The position numbers were made by a program, and so were the translations under genes. DNA of 64,000 nucleotides from Microbispora corallina (GTDB lineage: Bacteria > Actinomycetota > Actinomycetes > Streptosporangiales > Streptosporangiaceae), in NCBI RefSeq assembly GCF_016863035.1, contig NZ_BOOC01000021.1, positions 54,929 to 118,928 on the forward strand, written 5' to 3'. Shown one piece after another: positions 7,454 to 15,269 of the stretch. Position 1 is the stretch's first letter; each line of letters begins with the position of its first letter. The notes under the pieces were generated by a model. That model saw only the letters and a program-made list of their open reading frames with translations. It was not told the DNA's origin and did no database searches.

Positions 7454-8836
7454 ATGAGTTTGCCACTACCCCGCGTACGGTCCATTCGGGCTCGTTACAC
7501 GCTGGTCGCCGCGGCCCTGTCGTTCGTCTTCCTGACCGTGGTCGGGGCCTACCTCGACGTGGTCACCCGGTACAAGGCCGAGAGCGAGGCGTACGTCGAG
7601 ACCGAGCGGGTGGCCACGCAGTGGAGCGCCGCCGTCCGGGACGGGAGCGTGCCGCGGGTGATCCCGACCTCCTCCCGCGTCGACCTGATCCAGATCATCG
7701 ACGCCGACGGGCACATCCTGGGGGCGAGCCGTGCGGCGAGCCGGCTGCCCCCGCTGACCCACGTCCGGCCCCCGCCGGACGACCGGTTCAAGAGCCTGGA
7801 GGAGTGCAGCCCCGACGGCAAGTGCGTCATGCTGATGGCGATCCGTGACACCCCGGCCAAGGACTCCCCGTTCGTGTACGCCGGGCTCCGCGTGCCTCCC
7901 CTCCTCACAGACCACTGGCTGGAAGCCGCCATCACGGCCTGCGCTCTCCCCGTCCTCATCCTCGTGACGCTGATGACCTGGAGCCTGGTCGGCCGGACCC
8001 TGCGGCCGGTCGAGATCATCCGGGCCCGGATGTCCGAGATCAGCGGCACCGACCTGAGCCTCCGGGTGCCGCTGCCCCCGGGCCGGGACGAGATCACGAT
8101 GCTCGCCCGTACGGCCAACCAGACCCTCGCCCGGCTGGAGGCCGCCGTCAAGCAGCAGCGGAGGTTCGCCTCCGACGCCTCGCACGAGCTGCGCAGGCCG
8201 ATCAGCGGGCTCCGCACGGGCCTGGAGGAGGCCCTGCTCTACCCGGACGACGTGGAGCCCCGGCAGGCGATCCGGGAGGCGCTGGCGACGACCGACCGCC
8301 TGGAGGCGATCGTCGACGACCTGCTCGTGCTGGCACGCCTGCGGGCCGCCGATCCGGAGCCCCCGGAGCAGCTCGACCTCGGCGCCCTGGCGGCGGAGGT
8401 GGCGGCCTCCCGGCCGGTGCGCCCGCCGGTCTTCGTGGTCGCCGCGCCCGGTGTGCTCGTCCGGGGGTACCGCATCCAGCTCATCCGCCTGCTGGAGAAC
8501 CTGCTGGCCAACGCCCAGCGGCATGCCGCGACCGGCGTCCGGATCCAGGTGCGGGCGGAGGGCGGGCAGGCGATGGCCGCCGTGGCGGACGACGGGCCCG
8601 GGGTGGCGCCGGAGGACCGGGAGCGCATCTTCACCCGGTTCGTCCGGCTGGACGACGCGCGCCGCCGCGAACCGGGCGGCAGCGGGCTCGGCCTCGCCAT
8701 CTCCCGGGAGATCGCGCAGACCCACGGCGGCTCGCTCCGGGTCGAGGACTCGCCCAAGGGTGCCCGGTTCGTGCTCAGGCTGCCGTGCGTCCCGTGCGTC
8801 CCCGGCCAGCCGGTCGGCCCGGCGGACGGGCGGTGA
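7454..8836 (+). CDS. Sensor histidine kinase (orphan), paralogue of the kinase at 3892
   Basis: A 460-residue kinase with the same build as the one at 3892-5325: a first helix near residues 14-34, an external domain containing SSRVDLIQIIDADGHILGAS and a Cys pair ECSPDGKC, a second helix near 157-180, HAMP, HisKA with SDASHELRRPISGLR (a Thr-to-Arg change next to the usual HELRTP) and HATPase motifs NLLANAQRHA, DDGPGV and GGSGLGLAIS. The phospho-accepting His is kept. ATG 7454 is used; an in-frame ATG at 7409, which touches the XRE stop (TGATG), would add 15 residues. No response regulator is adjacent. Its last 62 bases overlap the end of the convergent protease gene. Confidence 0.87.
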   Translation: MSLPLPRVRSIRARYTLVAAALSFVFLTVVGAYLDVVTRYKAESEAYVETERVATQWSAAVRDGSVPRVIPTSSRVDLIQIIDADGHILGASRAASRLPPLTHVRPPPDDRFKSLEECSPDGKCVMLMAIRDTPAKDSPFVYAGLRVPPLLTDHWLEAAITACALPVLILVTLMTWSLVGRTLRPVEIIRARMSEISGTDLSLRVPLPPGRDEITMLARTANQTLARLEAAVKQQRRFASDASHELRRPISGLRTGLEEALLYPDDVEPRQAIREALATTDRLEAIVDDLLVLARLRAADPEPPEQLDLGALAAEVAASRPVRPPVFVVAAPGVLVRGYRIQLIRLLENLLANAQRHAATGVRIQVRAEGGQAMAAVADDGPGVAPEDRERIFTRFVRLDDARRREPGGSGLGLAISREIAQTHGGSLRVEDSPKGARFVLRLPCVPCVPGQPVGPADGR

Positions 8837-10019
8837 GCCGGGCGCCGGCACGGGCGGTGAGGCCCCGCAGGCGCGGGCCGTGCCTGCGGGCCCACGCGTA
8901 CGCCCAGGCGCCCTGGTATCCCAGGAGGACCGCCAGGGTGGCGACCGCGTCCGCTGTGTCCACCGGGGTGGCGTGCCGGGTGAGCGCGCCGAACGCCCGG
9001 CACACCATCGTGAGGGTGAACGGCAGCGACACCAGCAGGAAGACCGCGAGGCAGGCGGCCGTGCCGGTCAGCACGACCCCGCTGTAGATCCGGACGAACC
9101 GTCGCTCGAGGGGGCGCAGCAGGCGGAGCGGGTCCTCGGACGGCCGCCCGGCGAGGCGCCGGGCCAGGTGCCGCAGGTGCGCCCCCGCGTCGGCGTAGAG
9201 GTCGCGGCAGCCGGACAGGTCCTGCAGCACGAAGTAGAGGTCCGTCCGCATGAACACGAGGAACTGCAGGGCGAGCCCGGTCATCTCGGTCAGCGCCACG
9301 ATCGACAGCGGCACGTCCGGCCCGAGCACGGCCATGGCGACGAGGCACAGCGCCAGGACGGCGGCGTCCACGGCGATCCCCGCCAGGTAGACGGTCAGCC
9401 GGGCCCGCCGGCCCGCCAGCCAGATGCCGGAGACGTCGGTCTGCGCGGCCAGGAACTGCAGCCGGGTGCCGAGGCGGATCCGGCCGGGCACGCCCGAGGC
9501 CCGGGCCGTGCACAGGTGGGCCAGCTCGTGGAGGGCGACCAGCGCGGCGACCAGGACGACCTCGGCCGCCAGCACCGGCGTGCCGTGGGGGCTCCACATG
9601 AGCGCGTGCCAGCCGGGGACCACGCCGGGGCGGACGGCTGCGGCGACGGCTCCGGCGAGGACGAGCGCGCCCGCGACCCAGGGGAGGACCGGGCTCAGCG
9701 TCCACCGGACCAGCCGCGGCGTCAGCCAGGGCAGGGACGGCCGGGGGACCTCGTCCCGGCCGACCGGCCGGCCGTCGACCGCGGCCACCAGCCCGGCCCC
9801 GGCCATCTCGCCGACGAAGCCGGCCACGTCGAGGGTGACGCCCGTCTCCCGCCGCAGCAGGTCGCTCGTCTCCTCGACGGTCGCGCCCGTCTCCAGGATC
9901 TCGATGGCCCGCACGCCCTCGTACGGCAGGGCGACGCACACCCCGGTCTCGGCCCGGCCCACGATCCACTCCTCCCGGTCCCGGCGGACCGCGAGGCCGT
10001 GGAAGCGGACGGTGGTCAC
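8775..10019 (-). CDS. M50-type membrane metalloprotease with PqqD-like N-terminal domain (RiPP maturation candidate)
   Basis: A 414-residue protein. Residues 1-85 (WIVGRAETGV... VEETSDLLRRETG... FVGEMAGAGLV) resemble a PqqD-like peptide-recognition domain. Then come several hydrophobic helices, the zinc motif HELAH (residues 164-168, in VALHELAHLCTARASG) and a later FMRTDLYFVLQDL motif whose Asp is in the place of the third metal ligand of site-2-protease-like enzymes. It probably cuts a modified peptide at or within the membrane. The GTG at 10019 overlaps the stop of the DUF6879-like gene (GTGA). It is the last gene of a four-gene leftward operon with an E1-like enzyme and a short peptide. 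An arrangement of protease, peptide-recognition domain and adenylating enzyme is typical of RiPP pathways; the product is unknown. Confidence 0.8.
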   Translation of the reverse strand: MTTVRFHGLAVRRDREEWIVGRAETGVCVALPYEGVRAIEILETGATVEETSDLLRRETGVTLDVAGFVGEMAGAGLVAAVDGRPVGRDEVPRPSLPWLTPRLVRWTLSPVLPWVAGALVLAGAVAAAVRPGVVPGWHALMWSPHGTPVLAAEVVLVAALVALHELAHLCTARASGVPGRIRLGTRLQFLAAQTDVSGIWLAGRRARLTVYLAGIAVDAAVLALCLVAMAVLGPDVPLSIVALTEMTGLALQFLVFMRTDLYFVLQDLSGCRDLYADAGAHLRHLARRLAGRPSEDPLRLLRPLERRFVRIYSGVVLTGTAACLAVFLLVSLPFTLTMVCRAFGALTRHATPVDTADAVATLAVLLGYQGAWAYAWARRHGPRLRGLTARAGARLTARPPGRPAGRGRTGRTAA

Positions 10020-10618
10020 GGCGCGGGCGGGGGCAGGGGCTCGACCCGCCGCCGGACGTAGTCCCCCAGGTCCTCGGCCCGGTCGTAGAGGGAGGCGACG
10101 AGTTCGGTCCACGGCTCGACGACCGCGGGGTCGGCGACCTTGCGCGCCCCCACGCAGGCGCCGCGCTCGTCGTACCTGACCCGGTACGCGTGGTGGCCGG
10201 GGAAGATCACCAGCTCGGGCAGGGGTCCGTCGGCCTCGAGCCCGGCCACGTCCTCCGCGGCGACCACCCGGCAGCCCTCGCCCAGCCGCTCCCGCAGCGC
10301 GAGCAGGTGAAGCTCCCACTGCATGTACGGCGTGAGCGGCCACTCCACGACCCGCACCCGGCGCATCGTGGCCCGGGCCGGCAGGTCGGCGGCGATCGCC
10401 TCCCGCGCCTCCTCCAGGAGGGCGAGGGAACGTTCCCAATCCCCGGCGCGCATGGCGTTCCAACTGGGGTTGTCGCCCTCGTCGAAGTCCTGGGCCCGTT
10501 CGAGCTTCCAGATGACGCCGTCGATCTCGTGGAACAGGACCAGGAAGTCGGCCGCGTACTCCCGCAGGGGAAGCACCCGGCCGTCGGCGGAGTCGATGCG
10601 CGGTGGGCGTGCGTTCAT
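10016..10618 (-). CDS. DUF6879-like protein
   Basis: A soluble 200-residue protein. The central part (MRRVRVVEWPLTPYMQWELH, then GEGCRVVAAEDV, LPELVIFPGHHAYRVRYDE and a final DPAVVEPW) follows the pattern I know from the actinobacterial DUF6879 family (RVRVVxxPxxxYxxxE ... W/F-F-D ... DP-x-V). No catalytic motif is evident. The ATG at 10618 is chosen over an upstream in-frame start because CAGGGA lies 7-8 bases before it. It sits between the candidate precursor peptide and the M50 protease and is translationally coupled to the protease. Members usually sit beside helix-turn-helix genes; presence in a RiPP-like operon suggests a peptide-binding or regulatory accessory role, which is inference. 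Confidence 0.6.
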   Translation of the reverse strand: MNARPPRIDSADGRVLPLREYAADFLVLFHEIDGVIWKLERAQDFDEGDNPSWNAMRAGDWERSLALLEEAREAIAADLPARATMRRVRVVEWPLTPYMQWELHLLALRERLGEGCRVVAAEDVAGLEADGPLPELVIFPGHHAYRVRYDERGACVGARKVADPAVVEPWTELVASLYDRAEDLGDYVRRRVEPLPPPAP

Positions 10619-10655
10619 CGCGGTTCCCTGAGTCGCCTGCACGGGGACGGCGGAC

Positions 10656-10686
10656 CGGCCCGGGCGGCGGGCCGCCGCCCGGGCCG
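10656..10686. terminator. Hairpin directly after the candidate precursor gene
   Basis: Two exactly complementary 13-base GC-only arms (10656-10668 and 10674-10686) flank a 5-base loop, beginning 6 bases beyond the precursor stop codon in the direction of transcription. Precursor-peptide genes are often followed by such a partial terminator, so that the substrate is made in excess over the enzymes. Confidence 0.65.
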
Positions 10687-10691
10687 GGATC

Positions 10692-10823
10692 CTAACTGTT
10701 GGAGTTTCCGCTGTAGGTGTTGGTCGTCTCGATCTTGTCCAGGAGCCGGATCGAGATCCTCGTGGGGGCCGGCTCCTCGGTGGCGGCCGGCTCGTCCTGG
10801 ATCGCGGGCTCGACGTGTTCCAT
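10692..10823 (-). CDS. Candidate RiPP precursor peptide, 43 residues
   Basis: A short gene lying between the E1-like enzyme and the DUF6879-like protein. It starts MEHVEPAIQDEPAATEEP, continues PTRISIRLLDKIE and ends TTNTYSGNSNS. The first part is acidic and low in hydrophobics, the middle has an amphipathic stretch suited to binding a leader-recognition domain, and the C-terminus is rich in Thr, Ser, Asn and Gly, like many core peptides. AGAAGGGAA stands 5 bases before the ATG, and a 13-bp hairpin follows the stop. It contains no Cys, so it is not a thiazole or lanthionine substrate of the usual kind; attack through Ser, Thr, Asn or the C-terminal carboxylate is possible. Assignment as precursor rests on size, position, SD and terminator. 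Confidence 0.65.
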   Translation of the reverse strand: MEHVEPAIQDEPAATEEPAPTRISIRLLDKIETTNTYSGNSNS

Positions 10824-10856
10824 CGCTTTCCCTTCTCTCGGAGGTGATGCTCCTCG

Positions 10857-11999
10857 TCAGGTCGTCGCTGGGGCGGCGGCGGTGGACTCGGCCGGGGACG
10901 GCCCGGCGGCGGGTTCGGAGGAGAGGGCGCCGCAGGCCGGGCAACCGGGCACGGCCGGGTGGCGGGTGTAGACGTGCTGGTCGGGGGCGATCAGGTTGAC
11001 CCCGGTCACGTACGACCCGGGGCGCTCGGGGATGCCGGTCAGGAACGAGATGACGGCCTGGGCCGTGAGGTGGCCCGACACGCCGGCGGATGGCGCGATG
11101 ACGCCGGGACCGCCGAGGTCGACCGGGATGCCCGGCGCGAGCGAGGCGTCGACGTTGGCGGTGAGGCACTCGTAGCAGGGCCCGTCGGGGTCGAAGGCGG
11201 CGACGCTGACGAGCGGGCCGCTGTACCCGCCGAGCGCCCACGGCACCTTCGCCGCCAGGCACGCCCGGTTGGCCCACACGCGGATGCCGCCTGTGCCGCC
11301 CGGCTCGTCGGCGCACATCGCGAACGCGTCGAAGCCGCTCACGAGGTCGGCCATGTCACCCTCGGACTCGACCGCCCGGCTCTCACCCGTGATCCGCACC
11401 GAGGAGTTGACCTCGGCCAGCCGGGCCACGGCCACCTCCACCTTGGGCCGCCCGATGTCGGCCTCGCGGTACAGGGCCTGCCGCGTCAGGTTCGACAGCT
11501 CGACGACGTCGCGGTCCACGCAGTGGATCTCCCCGACCCCGCAGGCGGCCAGGGCCCACGCCGTGTGGCTGCCGGTGCCGCCGAGCCCGAGGACGACCAC
11601 CCGGGAGCGCTTGAGCCGGATCTGCGCCTCCCAGCTGCTCGGCCGGGGCGTGAGGTCCGTACGGCGGAAGAACGCGGCGTTCCTGGAGTACCGGTCCTGC
11701 TCGTCCGGGCTCAGCTCCTCGGGCTCCCGGACGCCGGCGTCCTCGATGTAGCCGGAGGTCAGCAGCAGGTCGACGACCCCCTGGGCGTCCTCGTCGGTCA
11801 GCCGGGGGAACAGCCGGCGCAGCCGCCCGGCGATCTCGCCGGGGGTGCGGGTGCCGTCCATCGCGCCGAGCGCCGCCCAGGCGTAGCCGTCGGGATCGGT
11901 GATCTCCCCCGCCACCCCGTAGATGGACCCGCCGATGCGGATCCTGTCGTGTCCGTACCGGTGCGGGAGGTGTTCGGCTTTCACTCGCGGCAGGCGCAC
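10857..11999 (-). CDS. ThiF/MccB/E1-like adenylating enzyme with N-terminal peptide-recognition domain
   Basis: A 380-residue protein. Residues 1-90 (GGSIYGVAGEITDPDGYAWA, GEIAGRLRRLF, VVDLLLTSGYIED) look like a PqqD-like winged-helix recognition element. The rest is an E1 domain: the nucleotide loop GLGGTGSH (138-145), VDRDVVELSNLTRQ carrying the acidic and Arg-finger residues, GRPKVE, and two zinc-type Cys pairs, CYEC and CPAC. All residues needed to adenylate a carboxylate appear present. In microcin C the homologue MccB adenylates the C-terminus of its peptide. Starts at GTG 11999 after GAGAGG. It is first in the leftward operon with the 43-residue peptide, suggesting that it activates that peptide. 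The chemistry beyond adenylation cannot be told. Confidence 0.82.
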   Translation of the reverse strand: MRLPRVKAEHLPHRYGHDRIRIGGSIYGVAGEITDPDGYAWAALGAMDGTRTPGEIAGRLRRLFPRLTDEDAQGVVDLLLTSGYIEDAGVREPEELSPDEQDRYSRNAAFFRRTDLTPRPSSWEAQIRLKRSRVVVLGLGGTGSHTAWALAACGVGEIHCVDRDVVELSNLTRQALYREADIGRPKVEVAVARLAEVNSSVRITGESRAVESEGDMADLVSGFDAFAMCADEPGGTGGIRVWANRACLAAKVPWALGGYSGPLVSVAAFDPDGPCYECLTANVDASLAPGIPVDLGGPGVIAPSAGVSGHLTAQAVISFLTGIPERPGSYVTGVNLIAPDQHVYTRHPAVPGCPACGALSSEPAAGPSPAESTAAAPATT

Positions 12000-12038
12000 G
12001 ACGGCCTCTCGTGATCGGGACGCGTTCTGACATGCGAA

Positions 12039-12067
12039 TGATTGAGGCTAGTAATCCACTTTGTCAA
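12039..12067 (-). promoter_or_regulatory. Putative promoter of the RiPP-like operon
   Basis: On the minus strand a perfect -35 hexamer TTGACA (12062-12067) is followed after 17 bases by CAATCA (or AATCAT with 16-18 spacing). Transcription would start about 30 bases before the E1-like gene. The surrounding 12000-12100 stretch is clearly more AT-rich than its flanks. Confidence 0.4.
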
Positions 12068-12269
12068 CCTTTGATGCTGAAGAGGCATCATCTCCGCGCG
12101 GCGCGGGAGACTTCCCGGCCGCCGTCCCGCGGGGCGCGCCGCGCCCGGGGCGTATTTCGTGCACTTACCGCAGTGAGCCGAATTCGCGTCGCTTTCCTTG
12201 CCCCCCGCCGGGCCGCCTCCGTTAACTCGGAATCGCTCGGAGAAACGGAATCCCGGAAAGGAGTGCTCT

Positions 12270-12692
12270 GTGACCGAAGCAGAAGTGCGGCGGCTCGTAC
12301 GGGAATGGTACGAGGCGCTCGACCGGCACGACCCGGTGGAGAAGGTCGCCGTTTTCCTCGCCAATGAGGGCCTGGTCATGAAATTCCCCGAGGGGACCCT
12401 GCACGGCCTGGACGACTTTCGCGGCTGGTACGACACCGTGATCAACCGGTTCTTCGACGAGGTCCACGAGCTCAAGGCCGTGGACGTGACGCCGGCCGGC
12501 CCCGGCCAGGCGGACGTGCGGGTCGTCGTCAACTGGCAGGCCCGGATCTGGGACAGGCCCGCCCCCCGCAGCGCCTGGCTCGGGTTCGACGCCACGCAGA
12601 CCTGGTCGGTCGTGTCCGAGGACGGCGCCGTGCGCATCCGCTCGTACGTGGTCGACGCCCTCGACCCCATGCCCGGCTCGGCCTCCCTGTAG
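12270..12692 (+). CDS. SnoaL/NTF2-like protein
   Basis: A 140-residue soluble protein beginning VTEAEVRRLVREWYEALDRHD, with the cone-shaped NTF2/SnoaL pattern: two N-terminal helices, GLVMKFPEGTLHGLDDFRGWY with the conserved Gly and aromatic pocket residues, and an alternating beta-sheet C-half (VRVVVNWQARIW, TQTWSVV). The family includes polyketide cyclases, isomerases and small hydrolases, but many members only bind ligands. The GTG at 12270 is chosen because GGAAAGGAG stands just upstream; the longer frame has no such signal. It opens the rightward run of genes and is followed by a second NTF2-like gene 27 bases on. The pair may form a heterodimer; the substrate is unknown. Confidence 0.72.
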   Translation: MTEAEVRRLVREWYEALDRHDPVEKVAVFLANEGLVMKFPEGTLHGLDDFRGWYDTVINRFFDEVHELKAVDVTPAGPGQADVRVVVNWQARIWDRPAPRSAWLGFDATQTWSVVSEDGAVRIRSYVVDALDPMPGSASL

Positions 12693-12719
12693 CAGAACCC
12701 CCAGCGAAGGAGCGCAATC

Positions 12720-13181
12720 ATGAGCGACCTGACCGCCGCCCGCGTCTACGAGGCGTACGACGCCCTGATGTCCGGCGACCGGGCCAAGGCCGCGGAGTAC
12801 TGGGACCCCGCGGTGCGGTTCCTCACCCCCGGCCACCACCCGTACGCCGGCTGGCACGAGGGCCTGGAGGCCTTCGTGGCGTTCATCAACAAGGTGAACG
12901 AGGCCTCCGGCGGGACCTTCACCATGGAGCCCGTCACCGTCCTGGTCAACGCCGCCGACGGCTACTCCGTGGACGTCAACCGCACCTACGCCACCCGCGC
13001 GCACGCCGCGCCCGGCAGCGTCTCGCCGTTCGACCGCCTCGAGATCGAGGGCCTCCACCTGCTCAAGTGGGAGAACGGCCGCGTGGTCGAGGGGCGGGGC
13101 GCGATCTTCGGCGACGGCATGACCGCCTTCAACCAGTGGTGGTCGCCGCTGAACCCCGACGGCACCCGCACAGTGATCTGA
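12720..13181 (+). CDS. NTF2-like (SnoaL-type) protein
   Basis: A 153-residue protein with NTF2 architecture: LTAARVYEAYDALMSGDRAK, then AEYWDPAVRFLTPGHHPYAGWHEGLEA, which is the loop lining the cavity, and LHLLKWENGRVVEGRG near the end, a signature of this fold where a Trp/Arg strand closes the pocket. SD AAGGAG is 8 bases before the ATG. It is related in fold to the preceding gene but not a close copy. The stop is immediately followed by the GTG of the VOC gene without spacer, so the three small genes form one translational unit. A role in shaping a metabolite made by the neighbouring GMC and luciferase-like enzymes is possible but not shown. Confidence 0.72.
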   Translation: MSDLTAARVYEAYDALMSGDRAKAAEYWDPAVRFLTPGHHPYAGWHEGLEAFVAFINKVNEASGGTFTMEPVTVLVNAADGYSVDVNRTYATRAHAAPGSVSPFDRLEIEGLHLLKWENGRVVEGRGAIFGDGMTAFNQWWSPLNPDGTRTVI

Positions 13182-13586
13182 GTGCGCTGGTCACACGCCG
13201 CCCTGAACTGCGGCGACCTCGACACCACCGAGAAGTTCTACACGACCTGGTTCGGCGCCCGCCGGGCCAACGAGTTCGACCTCGGGGACCTGCGGATCGT
13301 GTTCCTGCGCGTCGGGGACGCCTATCTGGAGCTCTTCGGGGCCGCGTCCCCGGCGGCGGGCGAGCCCGCCGGCGGGGACGGCCACCAGGTCACCGGCACG
13401 GTCCGGCACATCGCCTTCCAGACCGACGACCTCGACGCGTTCCTGCGCGCCGTCGAGGGGCGGGCCGACATCACGCTCGGCCCGCTCGACTTCTCCGCCC
13501 ACATCCACGGCTGGCGCAGCGTGTGGCTGCGCGACCCGGACGGCGTCGTCGTCGAGGTGAGCGAGGGATACCGGGACCGCGACTGA
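13182..13586 (+). CDS. Glyoxalase/VOC-superfamily protein
   Basis: A 134-residue single VOC domain. The two beta-alpha-beta-beta-beta modules are visible: WSHAALNCGDLDTTEKFYTT with FLRVGDAYLELFG, and GTVRHIAFQTDDLDAFL with WLRDPDGVVVEVSE. Candidate metal ligands are the His of SHAAL, the Glu of YLELF, the His of RHIAF and the Glu of VEVSE, so all four positions are filled. Such proteins carry out dioxygenation, isomerisation or antibiotic binding. The GTG start follows the TGA of the previous gene directly. The substrate is unknown. Confidence 0.78.
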   Translation: MRWSHAALNCGDLDTTEKFYTTWFGARRANEFDLGDLRIVFLRVGDAYLELFGAASPAAGEPAGGDGHQVTGTVRHIAFQTDDLDAFLRAVEGRADITLGPLDFSAHIHGWRSVWLRDPDGVVVEVSEGYRDRD

Positions 13587-13689
13587 CGGTGGTACTCGCG
13601 ATACCAGCACAGGCCGATTCTGGCGGCCGCGGCCGCCGCCGGAAAGGCTTTACCGGAATCCCTCCGCCCGAAAAAGCCAGGAGACCACG

Positions 13690-13791
13690 ATGAGCGAGCG
13701 AAACGACAGTCGCCGTGCGTTTCCCGAGGCGCCGCACAACGCGCCTTCCGCACGGTCGCACGACGAGACGGCAGGGGAGGTGACGTCGTGA
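13690..13791 (+). CDS. 33-residue small ORF coupled to the exporter
   Basis: A short hydrophilic peptide beginning MSERNDSRRAFPEAPHN. AGGAGA stands 5 bases before the ATG, and its TGA overlaps the GTG of the MFS exporter (GTGA), so ribosomes translating it would feed into the exporter gene. It has no hydrophobic segment or known motif. It could be a leader peptide for translational control or simply a coupling ORF. A similar arrangement occurs in front of the polyketide synthase at 37077. Confidence 0.45.
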   Translation: MSERNDSRRAFPEAPHNAPSARSHDETAGEVTS

Positions 13792-15242
13792 GCAGCGTCA
13801 CCGGCTCCCCCGCCATCGGTGTCGGGGAATCGCAGGAGCGAACCCGATGGCTGGCGCTTCCCGTGATTCTCGTCGGCACGTTCATGACGATTCTGGATTT
13901 CTTCATCGTGAACGTCGCCATCCCCTCGGCCCAGGCCGAGCTGCACGCCAGCGACGCCCAGATCCAGTTCGTGGTCGCGGGGTACGGCGTGGCCTACGCC
14001 TCTGGCCTGATCACCGGCGGCCGCCTCGGCGACCTGTACGGCAGGCGCAAGGTCTTCGCCGCCGGCCTCACCGGGTTCACCGTCGCGTCCGTGCTCTGCG
14101 GGCTGGCGGTGAACGCGGAGATGCTCGTCGCCTCCCGCGTTCTGCAGGGCGTCGCGGCCGCGCTCATGTTCCCCCAGGTCCTGTCCATCATCAACGTCAC
14201 CTACACCGGGGACGACCGGCCGAGGGCGTTCGCGGGGTACGGCGCCGCCCTCGGCCTGGCCACCGTCGGCGGCCAGGTCATCGGCGGCCTGCTGATCGCC
14301 GCGGACGTGTTCGGGCTCGGCTGGCGCGCCTGTTTCCTGGTGAACCTGCCCATCGGCCTGGTCACGCTGCTCGTGCTGCCCCGCCTGGTCCCGGAGTCCC
14401 GCTCCGAGACGGCCCGGCGGCTCGACCTGGCCGGGGTGGCCATCGTCGTCCCCGCCGTCCTCCTCCTGCTCGTGCCGCTCGTCGAGGGCCGGCAGGAGGG
14501 GTGGCCCGCCTGGACGTTCGTCTCGCTGGCCGCGAGCGCCGTGGTGTTCGCGCTGTTCGCGCGGCAGCAGGTGCGGCTGTCCCGGTCGGGCGGCACGCCG
14601 CTGGTCGAGCCGTCGCTGTTCCGGGCGCGGTCGTTCGTCACCGGCCTGACCACCGTCCTCGCCGTCTACGGCGGCATGGCCTCGTTCATGCTGGTCATCG
14701 CCCTGTACGTGCAGGACGGCCTGCGCTACTCCCCGCTGCGGGCGGGCCTGGTCTTCCTGCCGATGGGCGTGACGTTCTTCCTCACGTCCATGAACGCGGC
14801 GAAGTTCATCCGCAGGCTCGGCCGCCGCACGCTCACGATCGGGGCGATCCTGATCGTCGCCGGGGAGGTCTGCCTCGCGCTGATCACCCGCGACGCCGGC
14901 GCCCGGGTGAACCTGCCGTTGTACGAGATCCTCATGGCCGTGGCCGGTGCCGGCATCGGCATGGTCGGCGCCCCGCTGCTGTCCCAGGTGCTGCTCGGCG
15001 TCGAGTCCGAGCACGCGGGGTCGGCGTCGGGCGTGCTGTCCACGACCCAGCAGATGGCCGGCGCGCTCGGCGTCGCGGTCATCGGGATCATCTTCTTCGG
15101 CATGCTCCACGGCTCGACCGCCCCGGGCGACTACGGCCGGGCGTTCGCGGCCGCGCTCGTCTACCTCATCGCGCTCGCGGCGCTGGCCGCCGTCGTGACC
15201 GTACCGGACCGGTGGTGGACCGGGCGGGTGCGGGCCGGGTGA
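13788..15242 (+). CDS. MFS drug exporter, DHA2 type (14 membrane segments)
   Basis: A 484-residue proton-coupled exporter. It contains FMTILDFFIVNVAIPSAQ, the DHA2 motif in helix 1, GGRLGDLYGRRKVF (motif A, loop 2-3), and VASRVLQGVAAALMFPQVLS (motif B/C area). About 14 hydrophobic helices are present, as in EmrB/QacA and actinomycete antibiotic exporters. Its start overlaps a 33-residue ORF, and a GMC oxidoreductase gene follows 27 bases later. The position after three small metabolite-handling genes suggests export of a product of this operon. The substrate cannot be read from the sequence. Confidence 0.88.
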   Translation: MSSVTGSPAIGVGESQERTRWLALPVILVGTFMTILDFFIVNVAIPSAQAELHASDAQIQFVVAGYGVAYASGLITGGRLGDLYGRRKVFAAGLTGFTVASVLCGLAVNAEMLVASRVLQGVAAALMFPQVLSIINVTYTGDDRPRAFAGYGAALGLATVGGQVIGGLLIAADVFGLGWRACFLVNLPIGLVTLLVLPRLVPESRSETARRLDLAGVAIVVPAVLLLLVPLVEGRQEGWPAWTFVSLAASAVVFALFARQQVRLSRSGGTPLVEPSLFRARSFVTGLTTVLAVYGGMASFMLVIALYVQDGLRYSPLRAGLVFLPMGVTFFLTSMNAAKFIRRLGRRTLTIGAILIVAGEVCLALITRDAGARVNLPLYEILMAVAGAGIGMVGAPLLSQVLLGVESEHAGSASGVLSTTQQMAGALGVAVIGIIFFGMLHGSTAPGDYGRAFAAALVYLIALAALAAVVTVPDRWWTGRVRAG

Positions 15243-15269
15243 CCGCGACCTGACTCAGGAGTTGCCCTC

